Shown: piece after piece, positions 35,788 through 43,880 of the stretch
Layout of the letters: the number at the start of each line of letters is the position of its first letter
Position numbering within the stretch: position 1 is the first letter of the stretch
From: Bacteroidales bacterium
Lineage (GTDB): Bacteria; Bacteroidota; Bacteroidia; Bacteroidales; F082
NCBI GenBank assembly: GCA_017531225.1
Contig: JAFXLL010000007.1
Coordinates: forward strand, 62,001 to 126,000
Direction: 5' to 3'
Length of the DNA stretch: 64,000 bases
Notes under the pieces: generated by a model
What the model saw: only the letters and a program-made list of their open reading frames with translations
The model's database searches: none
What the model was told of the DNA's origin: nothing
Made by a program: the position numbers and the translations under genes

Positions 35788-36107
35788 AAAGATACTGCCA
35801 AACCCTCACCCTCGTCGATGACGAGGTGATGATTCAAAAATATGTTGAAGCACACGCCCACGTATGGCCTGAAATCATCCAAGGCCAACGTCAAGTCGGT
35901 ATCATAGATATGCAGATCTACCGCAAAGACCGTTCTTTATTCATGATCATGGATACCATTGACGACTTCGACTTTACTCGTGATATGGCTAGATTGGCTC
36001 AGCTTCCACGACAAGCCGAGTGGGAGGCTTACGTAGCCCAATTCCAAGGCTGTTCGGCTAACGCTCGCAGTGATGAGAAATGGCAACTGATGGAGCGGAT
36101 CTTTTAA
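35784..36107 (+). CDS. L-rhamnose/L-fucose mutarotase family protein
   Basis: 107 residues, the usual RhaM length. The pattern YVEAHAHVWPEIIQGQRQVG, then IYRKDRSLFMIMDT, and PRQAEWEAYVAQFQ matches the DUF718/RhaM fold, in which the His and Tyr of the first segment catalyse anomer interconversion of 6-deoxyhexoses. The start at 35784 overlaps the fucP stop by four bases. Beside a FucP-type importer, L-fucose is the likelier substrate than rhamnose. No sugar isomerase, kinase or aldolase of the classical pathway follows. Confidence 0.85.
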   Translation: MKRYCQTLTLVDDEVMIQKYVEAHAHVWPEIIQGQRQVGIIDMQIYRKDRSLFMIMDTIDDFDFTRDMARLAQLPRQAEWEAYVAQFQGCSANARSDEKWQLMERIF

Positions 36108-36117
36108 CCACTACGCA

Positions 36118-36149
36118 TTTTTTCGTTACGACTTTTTTCGTAATCCCTT
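36118..36149. repeat. Direct repeat copy A flanking the toxin-antitoxin module
   Basis: Matches 37268-37299 at 28 of 32 positions (mismatches at repeat positions 13, 15, 23 and 27). It begins with TTTTTTCGTTAC and ends with CCCTT. T-rich, so part of the similarity is low complexity. Confidence 0.55.
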
Positions 36150-36159
36150 CTCTCACCCC

Positions 36160-36603
36160 CTACAAAAACAACGCTTTTACCTCACGAGGGATCTGCGTAC
36201 TCTTCAACACGCCTCTGCTAATCAGTTTCAAATCTTCCTCTGTAAAGCTACCGTCCAAGAGCCTAACCTCTCCCTTCATCATTAAATCAACAAAATCCGC
36301 AATAGAGATATCATAACATCTATTACAGTTTACATAAGTCATAGATTCTTTAAAGCGGTTGGTGGCCTGATTGGCAGCATATACCGGAAAAGTATTAATA
36401 TCCCAACCAAAGCGTTGGGAAAGCGACATGGCCGTTTGAATCCGTGATGAACAAGTAGAGAAAAACAGCAAACGATCGGAACGCTTCACACATACGTGCA
36501 TATGCCCAGGAACACCAAACGAAGAATCATTTTCAAAATAATAGATATTCCCCTCGCATACAGACTCCTCCAGTAGCTGCCGAGGAATTACAGACAACTC
36601 CAT
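36160..36603 (-). CDS. Putative toxin partner of a Panacea antitoxin
   Basis: 147 residues, no recognised domain. Beta-rich first half (NIYYFENDSSFGVPGHMHVC, VKRSDRLLFFSTCSS) looks like a small barrel of the kind seen in MazF/PemK-like toxins, followed by helices with FKESMTYVNCNRCYD and SFTEEDLKLISRGVL. It starts 3 bp after the stop of the Panacea-domain gene and has no promoter of its own, the layout of an antitoxin-first toxin-antitoxin pair. Toxin identity is inferred from partnership; the fold comparison is only an impression. Confidence 0.55.
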   Translation of the reverse strand: MELSVIPRQLLEESVCEGNIYYFENDSSFGVPGHMHVCVKRSDRLLFFSTCSSRIQTAMSLSQRFGWDINTFPVYAANQATNRFKESMTYVNCNRCYDISIADFVDLMMKGEVRLLDGSFTEEDLKLISRGVLKSTQIPREVKALFL

Positions 36604-36606
36604 TTC

Positions 36607-37188
36607 TTAACAAGCAGTAAACTCGTGAAACATTTGCTTGGTCAAAGACAACAATTCTGGGTCATCCACAAATAAGCCACTTTGATCCTTTTCCGCATCG
36701 CAAAAGAAATATTCCAAATCTATTTTGTATGCCTTTGGCATATTGTCAGCCTTTATCTGGTCCTTATATGCGAGCCACTCGGGAAACTCGTGAGAAAGAC
36801 ACTCCAACTGATATTGGTCCATGCCACCATAATTCTGAAGAATCTTGTCCAAAGCTTCTTGATCCGACTCGGAAAAAACCATCAAATCAGGCTCCGACAC
36901 AGCCTTATACCCATATTTACCCACTCTTTGGATATATCGGTCACAATAATCAACATCATTGGGGATATGCGTGGGCTGATGCTCCACCACATTTTTGGCA
37001 TCCGACGGAACAACTCCATGAGGCAATGCATAAAACGTGTCGCCAGTGATCGTCCTACCCGTCTGACGTAGATGATATCTGTCAGCCAACCACAACAATT
37101 TATACGCCTTCATACTGTTCACTTCATGGTTAGGCTGCTGATAAGCAATATACGCCAAAGCCTGTATAATCTTTCTTGTCGTTTTCAC
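36607..37188 (-). CDS. Panacea-domain (SocA/DUF4065-like) antitoxin
   Basis: 193 residues using a GTG start at 37188. The core ALAYIAYQQPNHEVNSMKAY then KLLWLADRYHLRQTGRTITG and YALPHGVVPSDAKNVV is the Panacea/DUF4065 signature (KLLY-x-AD-x3-L, the G-x-x-I-x-GD-x-Y-x-A-x-xxG-PV pattern). Panacea proteins neutralise unrelated toxins encoded next to them. A -7 box at 37209-37216 and an A-rich, GG-containing leader just before the GTG support this start. Transcribed with the downstream putative toxin. Confidence 0.82.
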   Translation of the reverse strand: MKTTRKIIQALAYIAYQQPNHEVNSMKAYKLLWLADRYHLRQTGRTITGDTFYALPHGVVPSDAKNVVEHQPTHIPNDVDYCDRYIQRVGKYGYKAVSEPDLMVFSESDQEALDKILQNYGGMDQYQLECLSHEFPEWLAYKDQIKADNMPKAYKIDLEYFFCDAEKDQSGLFVDDPELLSLTKQMFHEFTAC

Positions 37189-37208
37189 ACCTTTTTATTT
37201 TTATGCTG

Positions 37209-37216
37209 CAAATATA
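37209..37216 (-). promoter_or_regulatory. -7 box for the Panacea module
   Basis: Minus strand TATATTTG (TAnnTTTG), 20 bp before the GTG at 37188. Confidence 0.5.
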
Positions 37217-37267
37217 AAATAATATTTTCACATAGGTGGGATTCTTTCTTCCTTTTTTTATTATGAC

Positions 37268-37299
37268 TTTTTTCGTTACAAATTTTTTCTTAACCCCTT
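37268..37299. repeat. Direct repeat copy B, overlapping the 3' end of the flippase gene
   Basis: 28/32 match to 36118-36149. It covers the last seven codons and the stop of the flippase gene. A 12-mer GACTTTTTTCGT is also shared by 36130-36141 and 37265-37276. Confidence 0.55.
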
Positions 37300-38802
37300 T
37301 GCCTTGTCAATCAAATCATTCACTGACTGGGAGACCCTTAGTTTGTAAATAATCGTCACGCCGAGGATCACGAAGATCGAGGACTTCAAAGCGGCGTCAA
37401 TCAATAAACCAAAAATGGGTTTGGCAAACAGACCGGCAAACCACGGCGTCAGCAACGCCGTCCATCCCCAGTTCAAGGCAAAAAGTGCCAACACTGTCAA
37501 GGCTACAGGGAACATTTTACCAGAAAATGGTTGGATGCCAATTTTCCACCTGATAAATGCTATCAGCAATACGTAATAAACCGAATACGCTCCTACCGAA
37601 GCCAAAGCACCTCCATTAATATCCCATTTCGGCACCAACCATTGGTTCAAGCCGATAGACACGCATGCTAATAGGATGGTGAATATCAACGAATAATAGT
37701 AGTATTTCGAATAACCAAGCGCCGTACCCGTCACGCTTAACGTGGAATTGATCAAACGACCCAACGAAAGGAACAACACCGCCCATTTGCCTAATCGATA
37801 AATGTCGCCGTTGGGCAACAAGTCAAATATGAAATCGATGTTAATCCATATCAAAAAGAGCACAAACGAACCAACTATAAACTGATGTAAAGCCACATTC
37901 TTGCACAAACCGTCAGCAGTCTTCACATCATTTTTCGACATGGCCTCGGAGATATGCGGCTGCGAGATGGCTCCCAACGAACGATACGGCATCTCTACAA
38001 GTGCCGCCATATTGGTAGCGATGGCAAACACACCCGCTAGATGGAACCCAGTCAAACCAGCCACAAAAAACTTGCTCAGCATCGGGATGACATTGCCAGC
38101 CAACGCAGCAGTGATCATAAACAAGGTGTAAAACATGAAATCCCGTTTCAACTGGGATGAAATATACTTCCTGTCAATCTTGAATGAGACACGCTTCAGC
38201 GACAGCAGATATACCACATTGATCAATGTGGCCAGACCATACATCACACAAAATGAAACGATTACACCATCAAAACTGATAACCTTATAAAAATATAGGA
38301 GATAGATCAGCAACGTTCCAACTCGCAATCCTACTTCCCTGACAAACTTTGGCAGGACAATACGAAGTAAAAGATTACTATTTACCTCAAAGACAGAGAG
38401 ATAAAGCATAAAAAACGCTAAAGGAATCAAGAAGTAGACGTAATCGCCAAACATGCTCGAATCCTTGGAGAAGAAACCTACCACGGAATCCTTGAAAAGG
38501 AAAAAAGCCAGCAAAAAGAAGGTGAACCCGATCAAAGGAACCAACAGCGTCCAGCCGAAAAAGCCATGGTCTCGATGTTCCTCGTCCTTGAAGAACGGAT
38601 AGTAACGCATGGCCGACGAGTTGGTACCCAACTGCGCCAATCCCGAAAACAGGATGGAACACTGCAGCAACACGTCAATCAAGCCGATCTGCTCTGGCTG
38701 AAGCGCCTTGGTCTGGATGAAAAACGTAGTGACAATGCCCACGGCCACCCCGATATAGGTGGCTATCGTTCCCTTGATGCTCTGTCGCGCTACGATACCC
38801 AT
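37276..38802 (-). CDS. Polysaccharide/lipid flippase (Wzx/MATE-like, MOP superfamily)
   Basis: 508 residues, about 12-14 hydrophobic spans, no signal peptide. The N-terminus GIVARQSIKGTIATYIGVAVG with LQPEQIGLIDVLLQ, and MPYRSLGAISQPHISEAMSK in the middle, is typical of oligosaccharide flippases of Bacteroidota. It would move undecaprenyl-linked glycan units across the inner membrane. It starts 2 bp after the YihY gene stop and shares its transcript. Its last codons form part of the direct repeat that borders the toxin-antitoxin module. Confidence 0.85.
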   Translation of the reverse strand: MGIVARQSIKGTIATYIGVAVGIVTTFFIQTKALQPEQIGLIDVLLQCSILFSGLAQLGTNSSAMRYYPFFKDEEHRDHGFFGWTLLVPLIGFTFFLLAFFLFKDSVVGFFSKDSSMFGDYVYFLIPLAFFMLYLSVFEVNSNLLLRIVLPKFVREVGLRVGTLLIYLLYFYKVISFDGVIVSFCVMYGLATLINVVYLLSLKRVSFKIDRKYISSQLKRDFMFYTLFMITAALAGNVIPMLSKFFVAGLTGFHLAGVFAIATNMAALVEMPYRSLGAISQPHISEAMSKNDVKTADGLCKNVALHQFIVGSFVLFLIWINIDFIFDLLPNGDIYRLGKWAVLFLSLGRLINSTLSVTGTALGYSKYYYYSLIFTILLACVSIGLNQWLVPKWDINGGALASVGAYSVYYVLLIAFIRWKIGIQPFSGKMFPVALTVLALFALNWGWTALLTPWFAGLFAKPIFGLLIDAALKSSIFVILGVTIIYKLRVSQSVNDLIDKAKGLRKNL

Positions 38803-38804
38803 GA

Positions 38805-40100
38805 TTATGCTTTTACGTCATTGGTAAGCTTCTCCCTCATGGAATCGGTTTCAAGATTCTCTCGATCCGCCTGCTGCTTCTCCTGCAGAATGAATTGACG
38901 ATAAGCTAAAATGATCAACTCGCTGTCCTTGTTTTCTTCAATCAAGTTGTCCACGATGACCTCCTTATCCTTAATCTCATTGCGCAGACGCTCTATCTTT
39001 TCTTTCCTAACGGCAATGGCGCGTTCTTCACTTTGAATGGATTTGCTCAAGGAATCAATCACAATCTGCTTCTTCCTGGTGTTATCCTCCGAAGCGCTCA
39101 ATCTGTCTGCATTCCGACGAATACCTGAATTCAAATCATTGCCCGTAAGAATCAAGATGGACACAATCCAAATCCAAAGCAGTAGGATGATCAGCGTACC
39201 GATGGAGCCATAAAGCACATTGTATCTGGAGAAATTGGAGATATAAATATTGAAACCAACGGTACCCAGCACAAACAAGATAGTTGCCAGTATGGCACCA
39301 GGACTAAAGATAACAAATTCACGGTATTTCTTGCCCTTGCGATTAGGATGCTTCAGCTCCACACGGTAGTGCTCGTTATAACGTACATTGCCGAAATAAT
39401 ACAGGATGGCGATACCGAAGCACAAGGCGAAGACAGCGATAACCCAACGCAACAGGTTAAAGAGGAAGAACACAAACTTGCCGGCAGCAATAACCTCATT
39501 ATCTGCAAGCTGCTTTAACACCGTGCCTCCCAATGAGATGAGAAGGATGGAGATCAGCAGCAGGGCACCGATGATCAACAGCATGAGGATGGCGAAAATA
39601 CGCTGAATCAGCCAACCTTTGAGACCGATATCCTTGTCGGAGATATAGTCGGCATAAACATTACGGAAGCCATTGAAGAAAGCCACAATGCCACTGGAAC
39701 CGAACACTAAGCACAGAATGATACTGATAGATAGCAATCCTTCATGCGGCTGGTTCATAATGCCATTGATAATACCGGTTACATAATCGAACGTCCCCAT
39801 CGGGATGAAGTCCTGCAGCACCTGCATCAAACGTTCATCAAGATGCGGGATCGGGATGTAGGGAATCATCGTGAAGAAAAAGAGAATGAGCGGGAACAAG
39901 GCCACAAAGAAGTTGAACGCCACGCCCGCTGCACGGTCGATGGTACGGCCTTTGGTGAAGAGCTTGATGAAGTCAGTGAGCACGTCAAGCAGAGGCACCT
40001 TAGTACCGGGAAAACGCACCCTCCTGAGGAAGTTGTCGTCCTTATGGTACCAAGCCTTCAGTTCCTCATATTTTCGTTGGATCCACATATTCATTGCCAT
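38805..40100 (-). CDS. YihY/BrkB-family inner-membrane protein with C-terminal coiled coil
   Basis: 431 residues from ATG 40100; ATGs at 40094 and 40088 are equally possible because the -7 box (40110-40117) puts transcription start at about 40103. Family marks: TIDRAAGVAFNFFVALFPLI, LVFGSSGIVAFFNGFRNVY, FSPGAILATILFVLGTVGFN and YGSIGTLIILLLWIWIVSI, within six membrane spans. After about residue 330 there is a charged helical tail (residues about 340-400, heptad-like) that most family members lack or have short. The function of this family is unknown. Confidence 0.85.
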   Translation of the reverse strand: MAMNMWIQRKYEELKAWYHKDDNFLRRVRFPGTKVPLLDVLTDFIKLFTKGRTIDRAAGVAFNFFVALFPLILFFFTMIPYIPIPHLDERLMQVLQDFIPMGTFDYVTGIINGIMNQPHEGLLSISIILCLVFGSSGIVAFFNGFRNVYADYISDKDIGLKGWLIQRIFAILMLLIIGALLLISILLISLGGTVLKQLADNEVIAAGKFVFFLFNLLRWVIAVFALCFGIAILYYFGNVRYNEHYRVELKHPNRKGKKYREFVIFSPGAILATILFVLGTVGFNIYISNFSRYNVLYGSIGTLIILLLWIWIVSILILTGNDLNSGIRRNADRLSASEDNTRKKQIVIDSLSKSIQSEERAIAVRKEKIERLRNEIKDKEVIVDNLIEENKDSELIILAYRQFILQEKQQADRENLETDSMREKLTNDVKA

Positions 40101-40109
40101 TATAATGTG

Positions 40110-40117
40110 CAAAATTA
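40110..40117 (-). promoter_or_regulatory. -7 box for the yihY-flippase operon
   Basis: Minus strand TAATTTTG (TAnnTTTG). Confidence 0.45.
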
Positions 40118-40127
40118 AATAAAAAAG

Positions 40128-40135
40128 TAACTTTG
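40128..40135 (+). promoter_or_regulatory. -7 box for rseC
   Basis: TAACTTTG fits TAnnTTTG, 18 bp before the ATG at 40154. Confidence 0.5.
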
Positions 40136-40153
40136 CAAACAAAAATTCACGCC

Positions 40154-40567
40154 ATGAGCGAAGAAACCGTTTCCCACGAGGGAGTCATCACCAAGATCAA
40201 TGGCGACACGCTTGAGATCAAGATCATCGCACAGAGTGCCTGTGCCGCCTGCCATGCCAAAAGCGCTTGCACCATGAGCGACCAAGCCGAAAAGGTGCTT
40301 ACCGTCCCCAAGCCCGAAGGCCAGGCATTCCAGCTCTTCCAAAAAGTGAAGGTCGTAATGGCTGTCGGCCAAGGTAATAAAGCCGCGATTTTAGCCTATC
40401 TCGTCCCCATCATCCTGCTGTTGGCGGCACTCTTCATCTGCCTCGGCATAGGCTTGAGCGAAGGATTGGCTGCCCTCATCGGCATCGCCGTGCTGATACC
40501 TTATTATTTTATATTGTACTTGCGTCGGGATCAGCTCAAAAAAAAGTTTGACTATCGAATCGAATAA
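40154..40567 (+). CDS. rseC: RseC-family SoxR-reducing/Rnf-associated protein
   Basis: 137 residues from ATG 40154. N-terminal domain VSHEGVITKINGDTLEIKI, a cysteine cluster SACAACHAKSACTMSD, then two membrane spans (about residues 77-120) and a basic tail. RseC proteins sit in the inner membrane next to Rnf/Rsx complexes, and in Bacteroidota the gene usually precedes rnfB, as here. It probably helps assemble or redox-tune the complex. The gap to rnfB (52 bp) contains a further -7 box. Confidence 0.88.
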   Translation: MSEETVSHEGVITKINGDTLEIKIIAQSACAACHAKSACTMSDQAEKVLTVPKPEGQAFQLFQKVKVVMAVGQGNKAAILAYLVPIILLLAALFICLGIGLSEGLAALIGIAVLIPYYFILYLRRDQLKKKFDYRIE

Positions 40568-40572
40568 ATAAT

Positions 40573-40580
40573 TATTTTTG
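40573..40580 (+). promoter_or_regulatory. -7 box for the rnf operon
   Basis: TATTTTTG (TAnnTTTG), 39 bp before the rnfB ATG. Confidence 0.5.
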
Positions 40581-40619
40581 CAAGTTAAAAATTGAAAAAC
40601 AACTAAAAATATTCCACTA

Positions 40620-41495
40620 ATGAGTAACATTCTACTTATTTCATTGATCGTACTCGGAGTACTGGGTGCCGTGTTGTCGGTGATCCTGTATTTCGTGGCC
40701 CAGAAGTTCAAGGTCGAGGAAAATCCTTTGATCGACGAGGCTGAGGCCTGCCTGCCTGGCGCCAACTGCGGCGGCTGCGGCTTTGCCGGATGCCGTGCTT
40801 TGGCCGAGGCCTGCGTGAAGCAAGCCGCTGAGAAAGGCAACATCGACGGATTGGCCTGCCCTGGCACTGACATGGGCAAGGTAGCCGCTGTGCTCGGACT
40901 CACCGCTGCCGCCTTCGAGCCTAAGATCGCCGTGGTGCGCTGCAACGGAAGCTGCAAGAACTCGCCTGCCAAGGTGCATTACGAAGGCGCTGACATCTGC
41001 GCTTTCGCCAGCACTCTTTACGCCGGCAAGGGCGGCTGCTCCAAAGGCTGCATGGGCTTAGGCGACTGCGTGAAGAAATGTAACTTCGGTGCCCTGCACA
41101 TCGACAAAGAAACCGGCCTGCCGGTGGTCGATCCCGACAAGTGCGTCGGCTGTGGCGTTTGCGCCCGTACCTGCCCTCGCAACATCATCGAGATCCGTCC
41201 AAGAGGCAAGAAAGACCGCCGCGTCTACGTTTGCTGCTCCAACACCGACAAAGGTGCCTTGGTCGTCAAGAACTGCTCCGTGGGCTGCATCGGCTGCCAG
41301 AAGTGCTTGAAGGAATGTCCATTTGAGGCTATTGAGATGCGCGGCAACCTCGCCTACATTGACCCCGCCAAGTGCAAGGCCTGTGGCAAGTGCGCTAAGG
41401 TATGCCCTCGTGGCGCCATCCACGCCATCAACTTCCCAACGCCCAAAGCGGAAGCTCCAACTGAAGTTGAACAAGAAAAAACCGTTACAGCATGA
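40620..41495 (+). CDS. rnfB: Rnf complex subunit B (electron input, Fe-S)
   Basis: 291 residues. One N-terminal membrane span (residues 1-25), then the Fe-S domain with LPGANCGGCGFAGCRALAEA, a third cluster around CAFASTLYAGKGGCSKGC, and two pairs of ferredoxin motifs (CVGCGVCARTCPRNI; CIGCQKCLKECPFEAI; CKACGKCAKVCPRGAI). It takes electrons from reduced ferredoxin on the cytosolic side. Its stop overlaps the rnfC ATG. Confidence 0.95.
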   Translation: MSNILLISLIVLGVLGAVLSVILYFVAQKFKVEENPLIDEAEACLPGANCGGCGFAGCRALAEACVKQAAEKGNIDGLACPGTDMGKVAAVLGLTAAAFEPKIAVVRCNGSCKNSPAKVHYEGADICAFASTLYAGKGGCSKGCMGLGDCVKKCNFGALHIDKETGLPVVDPDKCVGCGVCARTCPRNIIEIRPRGKKDRRVYVCCSNTDKGALVVKNCSVGCIGCQKCLKECPFEAIEMRGNLAYIDPAKCKACGKCAKVCPRGAIHAINFPTPKAEAPTEVEQEKTVTA

Positions 41496-42847
41496 ATCCA
41501 ATAAAGACCTTCCATAAGGGCGGCGTCCATCCCGAGGAGAACAAATTCTCGGCCGACCAGCCCATACAAGACTTCCCGATGCCCAAGCAGATCATCGTCC
41601 CGCTGGGACAATGCCTTGGCGCACCGGCTGAGTGCATCGTCAACAAAGGCGACCGCGTGCTGACCGGACAACTCATCGGCACAGCTAAGGGCTTCGTCTC
41701 CGCCAACGTCCACTCCCCCGCCACCGGCACCGTTGCCAAGGTGGATGTGGTGATGGACCACACTGGCTACTACAAACCCGCCGTCTTCATCGACCGTGAG
41801 GAACAAGACGAATGGGTTGAAGGTGTCATCACCTCCGATGAACTCATCACCGACATCAAACTCGACGGTAAAGCTATTATTGATAAGGTAAAAGAATGCG
41901 GCATCGTCGGCATGGGCGGCGCCACCTTCCCCACCCACATCAAGATGATGGTGCCCGAAGGCAAGAAAGCTGAATACGTCATCATCAACGCCGCTGAGTG
42001 CGAGCCTTACCTCACGTGCGACTACCGTCTGCTGCTCGAGAAGACCATGGAGTTCCTCGTTGGCGTGAAGATCGTGATGAAGGGCGTGGGCACTGACAAA
42101 GGCATCATCGGCATCGAGACCAATAAGATGCCTGCCATCGAGCTGCTCGACAAGACCATCCGCGAGCATCAAGACCTCTTTAAAGGCATCGAGGTGCAGC
42201 CGCTGAAGACCAAATATCCTCAAGGCGGTGAGAAGCAGATCATCAAGGCCATCACCGGCCGTGAGGTACCTTCTGGCAAGCTGCCTATCGAGACGGGTTG
42301 CGTGGTGGTCAACGTGGCTTCCACTTTCGCCATCTATGAGGCTGTCCAGAAGAACAAACCTTTGATTGAGCGTATCGTCACCGTCACCGGTAAGTCCGTG
42401 AAGAAGCCTTCGAACTTCCGTTGCCGTTTCGGCGTGCCTGCCGACCTCCTCATTGAGGCTGCTGGCGGTCTGCCAGAGGACATCACCGATGTCATCAACG
42501 GTGGCCCGATGATGGGTAAGTCCGTCTCCGTGACCAGCTTCCCCACTATGAAAGGTACCTCGGGCATCCTGCTGATGACCCGCCGCGAGGCTCAGGATCG
42601 CCACCAGACCAACTGCATCCGCTGCGGCCGCTGCGCCAAGGCTTGCCCGATGGGTCTGCAGCCCTTCCTGCTCCACAAAGTGGCCAAGCTCAACGACTTT
42701 GACGAGACCGAGAAGAACCACATCATGGACTGCATCGAGTGCGGTTCGTGCGAGTTCACCTGCCCCGCCAACATCCCGTTACTCGACTACATCCGTTACG
42801 GCAAAGCCAAGACCGGAGCGATTATCAGAGCTAGAAGTCAGAAGTAA
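41492..42847 (+). CDS. rnfC: Rnf complex subunit C (NADH-binding)
   Basis: 451 residues. N-terminal FHKGGVHPEENK, FMN/NADH-binding GIVGMGGATFPTHIKM and NAAECEPYLTCDYRLL, then two [4Fe-4S] motifs CIRCGRCAKACPMGL and CIECGSCEFTCPANIP. Peripheral subunit that exchanges electrons with NAD. The last codons and the spacer to rnfD consist of AGAAGTAAGA-type repeats (42833-42864), so the extreme C-terminus is repeat-derived. Confidence 0.95.
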   Translation: MNPIKTFHKGGVHPEENKFSADQPIQDFPMPKQIIVPLGQCLGAPAECIVNKGDRVLTGQLIGTAKGFVSANVHSPATGTVAKVDVVMDHTGYYKPAVFIDREEQDEWVEGVITSDELITDIKLDGKAIIDKVKECGIVGMGGATFPTHIKMMVPEGKKAEYVIINAAECEPYLTCDYRLLLEKTMEFLVGVKIVMKGVGTDKGIIGIETNKMPAIELLDKTIREHQDLFKGIEVQPLKTKYPQGGEKQIIKAITGREVPSGKLPIETGCVVVNVASTFAIYEAVQKNKPLIERIVTVTGKSVKKPSNFRCRFGVPADLLIEAAGGLPEDITDVINGGPMMGKSVSVTSFPTMKGTSGILLMTRREAQDRHQTNCIRCGRCAKACPMGLQPFLLHKVAKLNDFDETEKNHIMDCIECGSCEFTCPANIPLLDYIRYGKAKTGAIIRARSQK

Positions 42848-42864
42848 GAAGACAGAAGTAAGAA
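42833..42864 (+). repeat. A/G-rich short direct repeats at the rnfC-rnfD junction
   Basis: AGAAGT(C/A)AGA units overlap the rnfC stop codon and fill most of the gap before rnfD. Confidence 0.5.
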
Positions 42865-42884
42865 TTTAAATCACATTTAAAAAA

Positions 42885-43880
42885 ATGGCAAATTACACAA
42901 TATCCGGCTCGCCGCACGTTCATTCGACGGAGAACACCCAAAAGATCATGTGCAGGGTCTTCCTTGCCTTGGTTCCCGCCTTGCTTGTGGCTATTTATTA
43001 CTTCGGCTGGTATGCCCTCAGACTGACCATCGTGACAGTCGCCGCCTGCATGCTCACCGAATGGATTATCCAGAAGTTCCTCATCAAAGGACCTTTGACC
43101 ATCAACGACGGTTCGGCTGCCGTGACAGGTCTGCTTCTGGCTTTCAACGTGCCTGCCAACCTTCCTATCTGGATGGCTATTGTGGGCAGCATCGTCGCCA
43201 TTGGTATCGGCAAGATGCCTTACGGCGGCTTGGGTAAGAACCCCTTTAACCCGGCTTTGGTAGGCCGTGTGTTCATGCTCGTGTCCTTCCCGACCGCCAT
43301 GACCACCTGGCCTCAGGCCAATCCCATCTTCGAAAAAGGCTTCTTCGCTGACGCCATCACAGGTCCCACACCTCTCGGCATCCTGAAGGAGTCGGGGGCT
43401 GGCACCCTAGCTGAGATGGGCGACATGCAATTCCTTGACATGGTGCTTGGCAACCGCGGCGGCGCTTTCGGCGAGGTCTGCGCCATTGCCCTCCTCATCG
43501 GAGCCATCTATCTCCTCATCCGCAAAGTCATCGATTGGCAGACTCCGCTGACCATATTGCTCACCGTGTTTGTGTTCACTGGCATCTGCCACCTGATCGA
43601 CCACGAGACGTTTATCGCTCCTTGGTACCACTTGGTATACGGCGGTCTGATCCTCGGCGCCTTCTTCATGGCTACCGACATGGTGACCACCCCAATGACC
43701 GTCAAGGGCAAGATACTCTTCGGCTTTGGCGTCGGCTTGATCACCGTGGTGATCCGTCTCTGGGGTGCTTACCCCGAAGGCGTTTCGTTCGCCATCCTGA
43801 TCATGAACGCCTTCACGCCGCTCATCAACAAGGCCTTCAAGCCTCAAGTTTTCGGTGTTGTCAAACCTTCTAAACAATGA
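42885..43880 (+). CDS. rnfD: Rnf complex subunit D (membrane, covalent FMN)
   Basis: 331 residues, about nine membrane spans. N-terminal SGSPHVHSTENTQKIM; INDGSAAVTGLLLAFNVP; GGLGKNPFNPALVGRVF; DAITGPTPLGILKE, where the Thr is the covalent FMN attachment site in the family; late EGVSFAILIMNAFTPLI. Forms part of the ion-translocating membrane core. Overlaps rnfG by four bases. Confidence 0.95.
   Translation: MANYTISGSPHVHSTENTQKIMCRVFLALVPALLVAIYYFGWYALRLTIVTVAACMLTEWIIQKFLIKGPLTINDGSAAVTGLLLAFNVPANLPIWMAIVGSIVAIGIGKMPYGGLGKNPFNPALVGRVFMLVSFPTAMTTWPQANPIFEKGFFADAITGPTPLGILKESGAGTLAEMGDMQFLDMVLGNRGGAFGEVCAIALLIGAIYLLIRKVIDWQTPLTILLTVFVFTGICHLIDHETFIAPWYHLVYGGLILGAFFMATDMVTTPMTVKGKILFGFGVGLITVVIRLWGAYPEGVSFAILIMNAFTPLINKAFKPQVFGVVKPSKQ

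Noticed and set aside
22124-40100. A complete capsule (Wzy-dependent) locus
   Set aside because: Glycosyltransferases and a flippase are present, but I could not recognise a polymerase, chain-length regulator or outer-membrane export protein, and the genes are split into several units on both strands.
41354-42721. Long open frame (455 codons) on the minus strand opposite rnfC
   Set aside because: It is the antisense shadow of a strongly conserved Fe-S protein gene; the translation is His/Asp-rich and lacks any domain. Similar shadows lie opposite murB (6024-6674) and the SDR gene (10439-11074).
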